Below, piece after piece: positions 50,425-59,003 of a DNA stretch of 64,000 nt. Within the stretch, counting starts at the first letter, position 1. Each line of letters opens with the position of its first letter. Source of the DNA: RBG-16-66-20 sp040752005 (GTDB lineage Bacteria > Pseudomonadota > Gammaproteobacteria > Burkholderiales > SG8-39); assembly GCA_040752005.1 (NCBI GenBank), contig JBFMFX010000013.1, forward strand, positions 1 through 64,000, read 5' to 3'. The notes below the pieces were generated by a model that saw nothing but the letters and a program-made list of their open reading frames with translations, made no database searches and was not told the origin of the DNA. The position numbers and the translations under genes are program-made.

Positions 50425-50745
50425 TCAGGAAAGGGCCGTCCTGGGAGGAGCGGTGTCGGGGGCTCGCGGCGCTCCGATCGAAAGCGCCGCGCGCTCCGAT
50501 GCGGGAGGCGATGCGAAGACCTCGGGTGCGGCCGCGTTCGCGGCCCCCGAAACCGGGACCGGGCACAGCGCCTGGCACGCGAGATCGCTCGGATCGGCTG
50601 CCGCGTCCTGGTCGCAGCATCCGCCGCCGGCGGCCAGGGTCTGCGGCGAGGCACAGCCCGCCGCCGATCCCTCGCCGGCATGCGCGATCGGCAGCGCGCC
50701 GAGCACCGCGGCCAGCAGCAGCGCGACGAGGCGCGACAGGAACAT
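50425..50745 (-). CDS. Small exported Cys/Pro leader-like protein, copy 2
   Basis: Protein of 106 residues with a signal peptide (VALLLAAVLGALPIAHA). Cysteines are at 31, 43, 44, 57 and 61 (CC at 43-44, CQALC at 57-61), and the tail is RAPDTAPPRTALS. It aligns without gaps to the copies at 43922 and 53848. It lies inside the operon between ccdA and the Met-rich gene and has no own promoter like theirs. Its last codons (GCTCCTCCC) can pair with the GGAGG site of the next gene, 112 bases on. A GTG at 50805 is an in-frame alternative start. Confidence 0.7.
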   Translation of the reverse strand: MFLSRLVALLLAAVLGALPIAHAGEGSAAGCASPQTLAAGGGCCDQDAAADPSDLACQALCPVPVSGAANAAAPEVFASPPASERAALSIGAPRAPDTAPPRTALS

Positions 50746-50811
50746 GCCAGTAAGACCGCCGGGCGCCGGGCCGGTTCCGCGGCACGCGCGACGATTCCCG
50801 TTCACGAGCGC

Positions 50812-51555
50812 TCATCCGATGCTCCCGAGCGCCGGGAAGGTGCGCAGCAGCCAGTAGCTGAATCTCGTGAGCTGCCCGGTCACCATCGCCACGCCCATGA
50901 CCATCAGGACCACGCCGGCCGCGACCTGCAGGGTCCGGCCGGTGCGCGACAGCGCGCGCAGCCGCCCCGCCAGTTCGCGCGTAAAGAGCGCCGCGACGAC
51001 GAACGGCACGCCGAGCCCGGCGGCGTAGAAGGCGAGCAGCGCCATGCCCTTGCCTACCGATGCCTGGGCCGCGCTCAAGGTGAGGATCGCCCCGAGTACC
51101 GGTCCGATGCACGGCGTCCAGCCGAAGCCGAACGCGAGGCCGAGGGCGTAGGCCGCGGCCGGATGTCCGCCCGCAAGGCGCGGATGAAAGCGCAGATCGC
51201 GCTGCGACCACTTCATCCACCGATCGGCACCGGCAAGCAGCGCGCCGAAGACGATGACGAGCGCGCCGCCGAGCAGATTCGCCTCGTAGCGGTACTGGAG
51301 CAGCAAACTCCCGAGCGCGGTCGCGCTCGCGCCCAGCGCGACGAACACGGTGCCGAAGCCGAGCACGAAGACGAAGCTGAGCGCCGCGGCGGCGAGCCGG
51401 CGCCGGCCGCGAGAAGGCGAAAGCGCCGCCGAAAGCGGCTGGCCGGCGATGTAGGACACGTATGCCGGCACCAGCGGCAGCACGCACGGCGAAAGAAACG
51501 ACACCGCACCCGCCGCAAACGCGGTGGCGAATCCGGCCGCGCCCGATTCGATCAT
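50812..51555 (-). CDS. CcdA-type thiol-disulfide membrane transporter
   Basis: Inner-membrane protein of 247 residues with six to seven helices, moving reducing equivalents from cytosolic thioredoxin to the periplasm. The two reactive cysteines are in SPCVLPLVP (Cys24) and GWTPCIGPVLG. It likely supplies electrons to the separate TlpA and DsbD-alpha proteins of this operon. ATG 51555 overlaps the TlpA stop (ATGA). Confidence 0.92.
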   Translation of the reverse strand: MIESGAAGFATAFAAGAVSFLSPCVLPLVPAYVSYIAGQPLSAALSPSRGRRRLAAAALSFVFVLGFGTVFVALGASATALGSLLLQYRYEANLLGGALVIVFGALLAGADRWMKWSQRDLRFHPRLAGGHPAAAYALGLAFGFGWTPCIGPVLGAILTLSAAQASVGKGMALLAFYAAGLGVPFVVAALFTRELAGRLRALSRTGRTLQVAAGVVLMVMGVAMVTGQLTRFSYWLLRTFPALGSIG

Positions 51556-52196
51556 GCCCCGCCTCCGGCGCGCGTCGCATTCGGCGCCGCGAGCGGGCCG
51601 AGCCGCGCGCGCAGCGCCTCGACGATCTCCGGCGCGTCCCAGCGCGCCGGCCCGGTCTTGCGCCAGCGCTCGCCGCCGTCGCGATCCACGAGGATCGTGG
51701 TCGGCACGCCCGGCGCGCGCAGCATCGCGCTCGCCTTCATCGCGGGATCCACGTACACCTTGAGCGCGCGCACGCCGACTTCGTCGTAGAAGCGCCGCAC
51801 CGCCTCGGCGCCTCCGCCGTCGAGCGAGAGCGCGACCACCTCGAACGCGCCACCGCCGAGCGCCTGCTGCAAGCGATCGAGCGCCGGCATCTCCTCGCGG
51901 CAGGGCACACACCAGGTCGCCCAGAGATTGAGCAGCACCACCTTGCCGCGGAAATCCGCCAGCGACACCGGCCTGCCCTCACCGTCCTGGAAACGGACCT
52001 CGGGCAGCGCCAGGGGCGCGCTCGACCATCCGTGCGTTGCCGCATCCGCCGCCGCGAGCGTCGCCCGCGGCGCCGGCGCGCCCTCGCGCAGCGCCTGGTA
52101 CACGCCGAATGCCGCGATGCCGAGCACCGCGCAGGCGCCGAGTCCGATCGCGAGCCGAAAGCGCAGCACGGAACGCGGTGCAGACTCTTCGCTCAT
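51552..52196 (-). CDS. TlpA/ResA-like membrane-anchored thioredoxin
   Basis: Periplasm-facing thioredoxin-fold protein of 214 residues anchored by an N-terminal helix (about 14-35). The active site is WCVPC (Cys96-Cys99) with the LLNLWATWC strand; the cis-Pro region is APGVPTTILVDRDG. It probably works with CcdA next door to reduce periplasmic copper-binding or cytochrome cysteines. The ATG at 52196 overlaps the stop of a 52-codon ORF that itself overlaps the oxidase stop. Confidence 0.9.
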   Translation of the reverse strand: MSEESAPRSVLRFRLAIGLGACAVLGIAAFGVYQALREGAPAPRATLAAADAATHGWSSAPLALPEVRFQDGEGRPVSLADFRGKVVLLNLWATWCVPCREEMPALDRLQQALGGGAFEVVALSLDGGGAEAVRRFYDEVGVRALKVYVDPAMKASAMLRAPGVPTTILVDRDGGERWRKTGPARWDAPEIVEALRARLGPLAAPNATRAGGGA

Positions 52197-52351
52197 GGCC
52201 GGTGCCGCGGCACGCCGCCCGGTGGCGGAACGTCTTTCCTCATCTGCCTCGATTCCGACGCGGCTGTCGCAGCCGGCGCGCTCGCCTCCCGCGCCATCCG
52301 GGTCGTCCTTGCGGCGAGGGCGACGCGGCACCGGTGCGCCACCGCGTTCAT
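52193..52351 (-). CDS. Hypothetical 52-residue ORF coupled to multicopper oxidase and TlpA genes
   Basis: A short frame starts with ATG overlapping the oxidase stop (ATGA) and ends with TGA overlapping the TlpA ATG (ATGA). It exactly fills the otherwise empty 151-base gap. The peptide is basic and ends in a Pro-rich stretch (DVPPPGGVPRHRP). No signal peptide or known motif is seen. The double start-stop overlap is the main argument for translation; it may act mainly as a coupling device. Confidence 0.45.
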   Translation of the reverse strand: MNAVAHRCRVALAARTTRMAREASAPAATAASESRQMRKDVPPPGGVPRHRP

Positions 52352-53769
52352 GTGACCCGCAGCACTGCCGTCAGGCCGCCGGCGGCGTGATCGAGCACAT
52401 GGCAGTGCAACAGCCAGTCGCCCGGATTGTCGGCGACGAAGGCGATCTCGACGCGCTCGCGCGGATCGAGCAGCACGGTGTCGCGCCATTCGCGGCGCGC
52501 GCTCGGGCGGCCGTTGCGCGAGAGCACGCGGAAGGAGAATCCGTGCAGGTGCATCGGGTGATGCCATGCCGTGTCGTTCTCGATCGCCAGGACGTAGCTG
52601 CGGCCGAGCCGCAGCACGACAAGCGGCTCGAAGCTCGCCACGCCCTCGCCGCAGCCGCCTGCGCGGCCGTTCATCGCCCAGGCCTTGCCGCGCGGCAAGC
52701 CGCGCATGCTTCCCATCATGCCGCCGCCGAGGACGATCGAGTGGCGCTCGGCGCTGCTCAGATCGGGCTCGGGAATCGGGTTGGGGCGCAACTCGACCGG
52801 GGCGTCGCGCCGCGCAAGCGCCGGTTCTTCCGAATAGGCGAGTTCCAGAAGCCGGTATTCGCGGCCGCGGTAGAACAGGTCGCGCACTTCGTGCCGGCTG
52901 CCGGGCGCCGCGGTCATGTCGAGCACGATGTCGGCGCGCTGCGCCGGCGCGAGCAACACCACGCCATCGGCCGGCTCGTACGGCGCGACCGGCTGGCCGT
53001 CGAGCGCGATGACGCGCGGGCGATGGCCGCGGAATTCGAGCGCGAAGATGCGCGCCGAGGCGGTGTTGATCAGGCGCAGCCGGATGCGCTCGCCGGCGCG
53101 AACGGCAAAGCGCTCCGGCACGCGCCCGTTGAGCGTCACGGTGTTGCCGATGCGGCCGGCATGGCTCATGTCCATGAAATCGCCGAAGCCGCCGCGGAGC
53201 GCGGCCCCGGCGTCCAGGCGCCAGTCCGCGAGCACCCAGACGAGGTCGCGGTCCACGCGCGGCGGCTCGCGCTCCTCGACCACGATCGCGCCAGCCAGGC
53301 CGCGCGCGATCTGCTCGAAGCTGCGCTGGTGAGGGTGATACCAGAACGTTCCCGCATCCGGCAGCGCGAACTCGTACACGAAGCGCTCGCCCGGGCGGAT
53401 CGGCGGCTGGGTCAGCACCGGCACCCCGTCCATCGCATTCGGCACCCGCAGGCCGTGCCAGTGCACGGTGGTGTCTTCGCCGAGCCGATTCTCGACGCTG
53501 ATCCGCAGCCGGTCGCCCTGACGCGCGCGGAGCACCGGACCGGGCGTGGTGCTGTTGTAGGCCCACACCGCGGTGGCCGGATAGCCCTCCGGCACCAGCT
53601 GAACGGCGGCCGGCGCGGCGGCGAGATGGGCCTCGACGAGCGCCGGCTGCTCGCGCGCCGGGCGAGGCGCCGCGGCCGGCAGGAGCGGCGCGGCGGCGAG
53701 CGCCGTCAGGCCGCCGAGAAATCGGCGCCGAGAACATGTTGTGGCGGAGGTTGCGCCGGCAAAGCCCAT
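52348..53769 (-). CDS. Multicopper oxidase (CueO/CopA-like), Tat-exported
   Basis: Periplasmic multicopper oxidase of 473 residues, likely oxidising Cu(I) to Cu(II). A Tat signal is present (CSRRRFLGGLTA). The four copper-binding segments are visible: HWHGLRV, WYHPHQRS, HPMHLHGF and HCHVLDH. A short Met patch (GGGMMGSMRG) could bind substrate copper. ATG 53769 is preferred, with GGAGG 4 bases upstream; the frame extends to 53814 without a better signal. A small Cys/Pro leader-like protein gene ends 78 bases upstream. Confidence 0.93.
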   Translation of the reverse strand: MGFAGATSATTCSRRRFLGGLTALAAAPLLPAAAPRPAREQPALVEAHLAAAPAAVQLVPEGYPATAVWAYNSTTPGPVLRARQGDRLRISVENRLGEDTTVHWHGLRVPNAMDGVPVLTQPPIRPGERFVYEFALPDAGTFWYHPHQRSFEQIARGLAGAIVVEEREPPRVDRDLVWVLADWRLDAGAALRGGFGDFMDMSHAGRIGNTVTLNGRVPERFAVRAGERIRLRLINTASARIFALEFRGHRPRVIALDGQPVAPYEPADGVVLLAPAQRADIVLDMTAAPGSRHEVRDLFYRGREYRLLELAYSEEPALARRDAPVELRPNPIPEPDLSSAERHSIVLGGGMMGSMRGLPRGKAWAMNGRAGGCGEGVASFEPLVVLRLGRSYVLAIENDTAWHHPMHLHGFSFRVLSRNGRPSARREWRDTVLLDPRERVEIAFVADNPGDWLLHCHVLDHAAGGLTAVLRVT

Positions 53770-53847
53770 CGTGCCTCCATGCTTGCGACTCGCGAACGGA
53801 TATGCCGCCCGCACGCGAAACGCGCGCCGCGGCCCGGACCCAACTGC

Positions 53848-54177
53848 TTAGACGAGGAGAGGCTTCGGAGGTGCCGTGTCCGGCGCCCGCGCCGGATCGC
53901 GGTACGGCCGCGGGCGCAGCCGCGGCAGGACGTCCGCCGGTGCGGCGCCGGAGAACATGTGCGCGATGTGTGAAGCAGCCGCCGCCAGGCACGATGGCCC
54001 CGCCGTCGCGCAGGCGGCGTCCGGCGCGAGGCGCTCGGCGCAACCGCCGCCACAGTCCTGGGCGGCGACCGCCTGCCCATCGGAGGCGCCGACGGCGGTC
54101 GCGGCGAATGACGGCGCGGCGCCCAAGGCGAGCACGCACGCAAACAGCAACGCCGCGCCATGTCGCATCGCGCCCAT
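53848..54177 (-). CDS. Small exported Cys/Pro leader-like protein, copy 3 (heads multicopper oxidase operon)
   Basis: Protein of 109 residues from ATG 54177, or 106 from ATG 54168. A signal peptide (LLFACVLALGAAPSFA) is followed by cysteines at 39, 43, 53 and 60 in the shorter numbering (CGGGC at 39-43) and the tail RAPDTAPPKPLLV. It aligns without gaps to copies 1 and 2 and shares a 19-base identical coding stretch with copy 1 near the stop. ATG 54177 fits the leaderless promoter spacing. It lies immediately upstream of the multicopper oxidase, as cutF does for cutO in Rhodobacter. Confidence 0.75.
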   Translation of the reverse strand: MGAMRHGAALLFACVLALGAAPSFAATAVGASDGQAVAAQDCGGGCAERLAPDAACATAGPSCLAAAASHIAHMFSGAAPADVLPRLRPRPYRDPARAPDTAPPKPLLV

Positions 54178-54184
54178 CGTTTGA

Positions 54185-54213
54185 AGGTTAGCAGCGCGCC
54201 TCGTGCCGGTCAA
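54185..54213 (-). promoter_or_regulatory. Sigma-70-like promoter giving a leaderless transcript (copy 3 leader protein, oxidase operon)
   Basis: On the minus strand TTGACC (54213-54208) and TAACCT (54190-54185) are 17 bases apart, and the ATG at 54177 is 7 bases after the -10 box. The spacer ends in CGCGCTGC before the -10, as in the promoter at 44250-44278. Confidence 0.7.
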
Positions 54214-54262
54214 CGCGCGAGCGCCCAGGAGCGAGGCGAACGCTGCACGTGCCGCGGCCGCC

Positions 54263-54706
54263 TCACTTGGCCGCCGGCTTCACCGCCTGCTCCATCATCT
54301 GCTGGTGCTGCATCATCTGCTCCATCATCATCTGCATCATGTCCATGCGCATCTCCATCATCTCGGGGCTGTGGCCGCGGCCGCCGCCCATCATGGCGCC
54401 GCCTCCCATCCCCATCATCATTGCGCCGCTCATCCCGCGCATCATCTGCATCGTTTCGTGCATGCTGTTCATGTGTTCGGCCATGAGCTTGTGGCGCTCG
54501 GCCGGGTCGGCGACCTTGTGGATTCTGTCCATCTGCGCCTGCATCTGCTTCATGCGCTCCAGCATCTGCTCGCGCATCTTCGGATCCATCTGCGCGCCGG
54601 CGCGCGGCCTGGCGGCGGGCCTGTCCGGCGTCTGCGCCGCACTCCAGAGGGATGGCGCGGCGAGCGCCGTGGCGAACAGCGTAACGGCAATCAGTCGGCG
54701 TGTCAT
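54263..54706 (-). CDS. Exported Met/His-rich protein, probable periplasmic copper sponge
   Basis: Protein of 147 residues with a signal peptide (LIAVTLFATALAAPSLWS). The mature part is an extended Met-rich helix: MREQMLERMKQMQAQMDRIH, then a MMMGMGGGAMMGGG patch and MMEMRMDMMQMMMEQMMQHQ at the end. About a quarter of residues are Met. It should bind Cu(I)/Ag(I) in the periplasm. It ends about 50 bases before the promoter of copy 3 and follows the methyltransferase gene by 133 bases. Confidence 0.82.
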   Translation of the reverse strand: MTRRLIAVTLFATALAAPSLWSAAQTPDRPAARPRAGAQMDPKMREQMLERMKQMQAQMDRIHKVADPAERHKLMAEHMNSMHETMQMMRGMSGAMMMGMGGGAMMGGGRGHSPEMMEMRMDMMQMMMEQMMQHQQMMEQAVKPAAK

Positions 54707-54839
54707 GGTGTCTCTCCTTGGTTCGAAGGTTGGATGAAATCCCCCGCCGCGGCGCGGGCCTCGTCGGCGAGCGCCTGCGCCACGCGTGGGTTCTCCTGCA
54801 CAGCGTCGTTTTGGTCGGTCTCGCCCGATCAGCATCTGT

Positions 54840-55511
54840 TCACGGGGTTTCCTCCTTTTGCGTCGGAGCCGAGCGGCCGAGTCCGGGGATGAACGCCGGC
54901 ACCGAGTCCCGGTAGCGGCGGTACTCCTCGCCGAACTGCGCCAGCATCTCCGTTTCCTCCTGCTTTGCAAGGCGCGCGTACATGAACACGAGGACCGGGA
55001 ACATCACCAGGGTCAGCAGCGTCGGCCATTGCAGCAGGAAGCCGAACATGATCAGCACGAACGCGGCGTACTGCGGATGGCGCACCCGCGCGTACGGGCC
55101 GGTGCTCGCAAGGCGCTGCCGGCGCTGCGCCTCGTAGAGCACCTTCCACGCCGAGGCAAGCAGCCAGAAGCCGGCGATGATGAAGGCGTTGCCGAGCAGA
55201 TGGAACGGGCCGAAGTGCGGGTTGGTCCGCCAGCCGAACATCACTTCGAGCAGATGTCCAGCGTCGTGCGACATGACATCCACCTCCGGAAAGCGGCGCG
55301 CGAGCCAGCCCGACAGCAGGTAGATCGTGAGCGGAAAACCGTACATCTCGGTGAACAGCGCGACGAGAAATGCCGAGAACGCGCCGAAGGAACGCCAGTC
55401 GCGGCGGCTGCGCGGTTGCGTGAAGCTGAAGGCGAAGATGACGAAGACGGCCGAATTGATGATCACCAGCGACCACAGGCCGTAGGCCGGCGCCTGACCG
55501 GGCTCGTTCAT
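54840..55511 (-). CDS. Isoprenylcysteine carboxyl methyltransferase (ICMT/NnrU-like) family membrane protein
   Basis: Integral membrane protein of 223 residues with about five helices. The C-terminal ICMT/PEMT signature is clear: GPYARVRHPQYAAFVLIMFG and RLAKQEETEMLAQFGEEYRR. Such proteins methylate small molecules or lipids; the substrate is unknown. Members are common beside copper P-type ATPases. Its ATG overlaps the DUF2933 gene stop (ATGA). Confidence 0.87.
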   Translation of the reverse strand: MNEPGQAPAYGLWSLVIINSAVFVIFAFSFTQPRSRRDWRSFGAFSAFLVALFTEMYGFPLTIYLLSGWLARRFPEVDVMSHDAGHLLEVMFGWRTNPHFGPFHLLGNAFIIAGFWLLASAWKVLYEAQRRQRLASTGPYARVRHPQYAAFVLIMFGFLLQWPTLLTLVMFPVLVFMYARLAKQEETEMLAQFGEEYRRYRDSVPAFIPGLGRSAPTQKEETP

Positions 55512-55744
55512 CGGGGATCCGTCCTCTCCGGTTGGTTCCCGTCCTGGCCACCGTGCGCCCCCGAGCGGTGATGCATCAGGTGCAGCAGCGGGCAGGCGAG
55601 AAGCAGCACGATCGGCAGGAACTCGATCGCGTGCGCGCGATGCTCGGTGACGAGGAAGTACCCCGCGATCAGCAGGAACCCCCAGAACACCCACCGGCCG
55701 CGACCGCCCGCCGGGCCGTGGTTTCCGTGCGGCCGCTCAGCCAC
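55508..55744 (-). CDS. DUF2933-family small membrane protein
   Basis: Protein of 78 residues with two close hydrophobic segments (WVFWGFLLIAGYFLVTEH and FLPIVLLLACPLLHLMHHRS) and His-containing ends (HGNHG, HLMHHRSGAHGG). This matches DUF2933 proteins of copper clusters; function unknown. The GTG start at 55744 has AAAGGAG 6 bases upstream and overlaps the end of the upstream gene by 8 bases. Confidence 0.82.
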   Translation of the reverse strand: MAERPHGNHGPAGGRGRWVFWGFLLIAGYFLVTEHRAHAIEFLPIVLLLACPLLHLMHHRSGAHGGQDGNQPERTDPR

Positions 55745-56474
55745 GTGCGCTCCTTTGCGGCGCGCCGAGTCCGGCCGGCGCGTGCGACGCGCCGCGCGTC
55801 CAGGTGAAATGCTCGTACACCCCCGCCCAGTACATGCCGAAGGCGAAACCGAACGCGAGCTCTTCCAGCGGAATGCCGGCGAGCCGCACGCCCGAGAGTG
55901 CCGGAAGGTTCCAGACCGCCTCGATGTAACCGGGCGCCGACCGATCGAGAAGCAGCACGAACAGCGCGTACAGCGCAAGAAAGAGGCCGCCCCCGAGGAG
56001 CGTTTTTCGCGCCAGATCGGGGCGGCAGAGCACGTTCGCCGCGCCGCCGATGGCGAGGGCGACGATCCCCGGGTAGATCGGGTTCCACGGCAGCGCGTAG
56101 AGCGGCGCGAAGGCAAGGAACGGCGCCACGAGCGCGAGGCGGTGCAGCCGGTGGCGGCGGCTGTGGCGCTCGGCGTGCGGCACCGGCTGCAGGCGGTGCC
56201 CGGCGAGCGCGTCGTAGAGCACCGCGGCGATGCCGCCGATCGCGAAGCAGAAGATCAGGCTCTCGAGGTCGAAGCCGGTGCGCCGCGCCAGCTCGAACAG
56301 GCTGGGAGGGTTCCAGTATTCCGGCACGAACAGCGGCTCGCTCAGGCCGAGCAGGCTCGTCGCCGCGCTCACCTTGAGCATCGGGCGCCGGAACGCCGGG
56401 CGCGCGAGATACAGCGCGAGCCAGGGCACGAGAAAGGCGCTCGACCAGACGAACCAGACGTAGTGGTACTTCAC
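55737..56474 (-). CDS. Lycopene-cyclase-domain-like membrane protein
   Basis: Integral membrane protein of 245 residues with six to seven helices. The opening MKYHYVWFVWSSAFLVPWL and the paired motif PLEELAFGFAFGMYWAGVYE resemble the lycopene cyclase domain (CrtY-type) family. No carotenoid genes are near, so cyclisation of lycopene is doubtful here. Linked members next to copper ATPases have no assigned role. Its ATG overlaps the ATPase stop (ATGA). Confidence 0.75.
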   Translation of the reverse strand: MKYHYVWFVWSSAFLVPWLALYLARPAFRRPMLKVSAATSLLGLSEPLFVPEYWNPPSLFELARRTGFDLESLIFCFAIGGIAAVLYDALAGHRLQPVPHAERHSRRHRLHRLALVAPFLAFAPLYALPWNPIYPGIVALAIGGAANVLCRPDLARKTLLGGGLFLALYALFVLLLDRSAPGYIEAVWNLPALSGVRLAGIPLEELAFGFAFGMYWAGVYEHFTWTRGASHAPAGLGAPQRSARG

Positions 56475-58822
56475 GGCGCCCCCGCGAGCCGCAGGCGCTT
56501 GAGCAGCGCCGAGTTGACGATCACCGAGAGCGAAGAGAGCGCCATCGCGGCGGCGGCGAGGATCGGGTTGAGAAGGCCGAGCGCCGCGACCGGGATGCCG
56601 AGCGTGTTGTAGAGGAACGCCCAGAACAGGTTCTGGCGGATGGTGCGCAGGGTGGCGCGCGACAGGCGGATCGCCCTGACGACGTCGCGCACGTCGTCGC
56701 GCACCAGCACGATGCCGCCGGTCTCCTTGGCGATGTCCGAGCCCGAGCCGATCGCGATGCCGATGTGCGCGGTGGCGAGCGCCGGCGCGTCGTTCACGCC
56801 GTCGCCCACCATCGCGACCAGCCGCCCCTGCGCCTGCAGCTGCCTGATGACCTTCGCCTTGTCCTCCGGCAGCACCTCGGCGATCACCCGGTCCATGCCG
56901 AGCGCGCGCGCGATGGCCCTTGCGGTGCGCTCGTTGTCGCCGGTCAGCATGACGACCTCGATGCCCTCGCGGCGCAGCTCGGCGATCGCCTCGGCGGCGC
57001 CGGGCTTGAGCGTGTCGGCGACCGCGATCACGCCGAGGAGCGCGCCGTGCGCCGCGACCAGCATCGCGGTCTTGCCCTCGGCCTCAAGGCGCGCCATCGT
57101 TTCCTCGGCCGGCGCCGGATCCACGCCTTCGTGCCTCAGGTGGCGACGGTTGCCGAGGAGCACGCGCACGCCCTCGACCTCGCCCTTGATGCCATGCCCC
57201 GCTACCGCCTCGAAGCGTTCGACCCGGGCGGGCTCGATGCCGCGGTGCCTGGCCGCCCGCACGATCGCCTCGCCCAGCGGGTGCTCCGAGCCCGCCTCGA
57301 CGCTCGCGGCGATGCGCAAAAGCTCGTCCTCCCCATGCCCGGCGAGCGGCACCAGGTCGGTGACGCTCGGCTCGCCTCTGGTGAGCGTGCCGGTCTTATC
57401 GAACACCACGGTAGTAAGGCCCTCCGCGCGCTCGAGCACCTCGGCGCCGCGGATGAGGATTCCGGCCTCCGCCCCCTTGCCGACGCCGACCATGAGCGCG
57501 GCGGGCGTGGCCACGCCCAGCGCGCACGGGCAGGCGATGATCAGCACCGCGACGAACGCAAGCAGCGCCTGCGGAAAATCGCCCGCGATCCACCAGCCGA
57601 ACAAGGCGGCCAGGGCGACCGCCACCACCGCCGGCACGAAGTACGCGGTCACCCGATCGGCGATGCGCTGGATCTGCGCGCTCGAGCTCTGCGCGTCCTC
57701 CACCAGGCGGATGATCTGCGCGAGCGCAGTATCGGCCCCGACGCGGGTCGCGCGCACGCGCAGCAGGCCGCTGCGGTTCATCGTGCCGCCAATCACCGGA
57801 GCGCCGGGGCCCTTGTCCACCGGCATGGATTCGCCGGTAAGCATGGATTCGTCCACCGACGAGGTCCCCTCGATCACCTCGCCGTCGGTGGGGATACGCT
57901 GGCCGGGCCGCACCACGCAAACTTCGCCCGCCAGGACGCTCTCGACCGGCACTTCCATCTCCGCGCCGCCGCGGATCACGGTCGCGGTCGCCGGCCTGAG
58001 CTCGAGCAGGCGCCGCACCGCCGCCGAGGAGCGCGTCTTGATGATCTCTTCCATGTACTTGCCAAGGAGCACGAAGGCGATGATCACCGCCGAGACCTCG
58101 AAGTACACGTCGCGCTCCTCGACCTTCACCGGCAGGACTTGCGGAAAGAAGAGCACCGCGACGCTGTAGAAGTAGGCGACCGACGTACCGAGCGCGATCA
58201 GGAAGTCCATGTTGATGTTGCGCGTGCGGATCGCGTTCCAGGCGCCGACGTAGAAGCTCCAACCGCCGATGAACTGCACCGGCGTCGCCAGCAGAAAGAG
58301 CCACATTCCCCAGGTGAACCAGGGCAGCGCCGGGATCGGCGCCCAGGTGAGCAGGGTCGCGCCGGCGGCGAGCGCAAGGAATGCGCCCGCCCTCAGGACC
58401 GCCAGCGCGAGCACGCCGGTGAGCGCGATCGCGACCCGCGTGCGCATGGACTTCAGCTCCTGCTCGGGGGACTCGAATGTGCGCTGGCAGCCAGTCGAGC
58501 AGAAGTACCAGGTGCGCCCGCCGCGCTCGCTGCGAAGCGCGCTCGCCTTGTCCACCATCATTCCGCAGATCGGGTCCTTGGCGAGCGCCGCACCCGGCTT
58601 GGGTGGCGTCTGCTCGAGAGGCGCGCCCCCGGCCGCGCCCGCCGGCGCAAGGCGCGCCCCGCCCTTGGCCCGATCGCGATAACGCGCCGGATCGGCCTCG
58701 AACTTCGCCAGACAGTGCGCCGAGCAGAACCACCACGTCGTGCCGGCGTGCTCGAGGCTTGCCGCTGCGCGGGCGGGATCCACGCGCATGCCGCAGACCG
58801 GATCGGTCGCCATCGCCGTCAT
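56471..58822 (-). CDS. Copper-exporting P1B-type ATPase with two N-terminal YHS domains
   Basis: Inner-membrane Cu(I)/Ag(I) exporter of 783 residues. Instead of HMA domains it has two YHS domains (DPVCGMRV with Cys10/33/37 and DPICGMMV with Cys86/108/112). Eight helices follow with the ion-binding CPC (IIACPCALGVATPAALM near 430), the phosphorylation loop DKTGTLTRG near 475, the HP motif EAGSEHPLGEA and GDGVNDAPALA. MTAMATDPVCGM allows a start at 58822 or 58813. Met-rich C-terminal helices agree with P1B-1. It heads a four-gene unit. Confidence 0.95.
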   Translation of the reverse strand: MTAMATDPVCGMRVDPARAAASLEHAGTTWWFCSAHCLAKFEADPARYRDRAKGGARLAPAGAAGGAPLEQTPPKPGAALAKDPICGMMVDKASALRSERGGRTWYFCSTGCQRTFESPEQELKSMRTRVAIALTGVLALAVLRAGAFLALAAGATLLTWAPIPALPWFTWGMWLFLLATPVQFIGGWSFYVGAWNAIRTRNINMDFLIALGTSVAYFYSVAVLFFPQVLPVKVEERDVYFEVSAVIIAFVLLGKYMEEIIKTRSSAAVRRLLELRPATATVIRGGAEMEVPVESVLAGEVCVVRPGQRIPTDGEVIEGTSSVDESMLTGESMPVDKGPGAPVIGGTMNRSGLLRVRATRVGADTALAQIIRLVEDAQSSSAQIQRIADRVTAYFVPAVVAVALAALFGWWIAGDFPQALLAFVAVLIIACPCALGVATPAALMVGVGKGAEAGILIRGAEVLERAEGLTTVVFDKTGTLTRGEPSVTDLVPLAGHGEDELLRIAASVEAGSEHPLGEAIVRAARHRGIEPARVERFEAVAGHGIKGEVEGVRVLLGNRRHLRHEGVDPAPAEETMARLEAEGKTAMLVAAHGALLGVIAVADTLKPGAAEAIAELRREGIEVVMLTGDNERTARAIARALGMDRVIAEVLPEDKAKVIRQLQAQGRLVAMVGDGVNDAPALATAHIGIAIGSGSDIAKETGGIVLVRDDVRDVVRAIRLSRATLRTIRQNLFWAFLYNTLGIPVAALGLLNPILAAAAMALSSLSVIVNSALLKRLRLAGAP

Positions 58823-59003
58823 CGGTCGGCGCGCAAGGCCTGAGCGCCCGAGCCGGGGTCGCAGGCGCCGGCGCCGATTCCGGCCCTCCCCGGAGCGCTG
58901 GCGCGTACCGCAGGAATCATCGTCACATCGCCTCTGTCAGGAACACGTGCGTCATGTGCGCCGGGCGCAACTGCCCGGCGCAAGCGTCACCGCCGGGGAG
59001 GGC

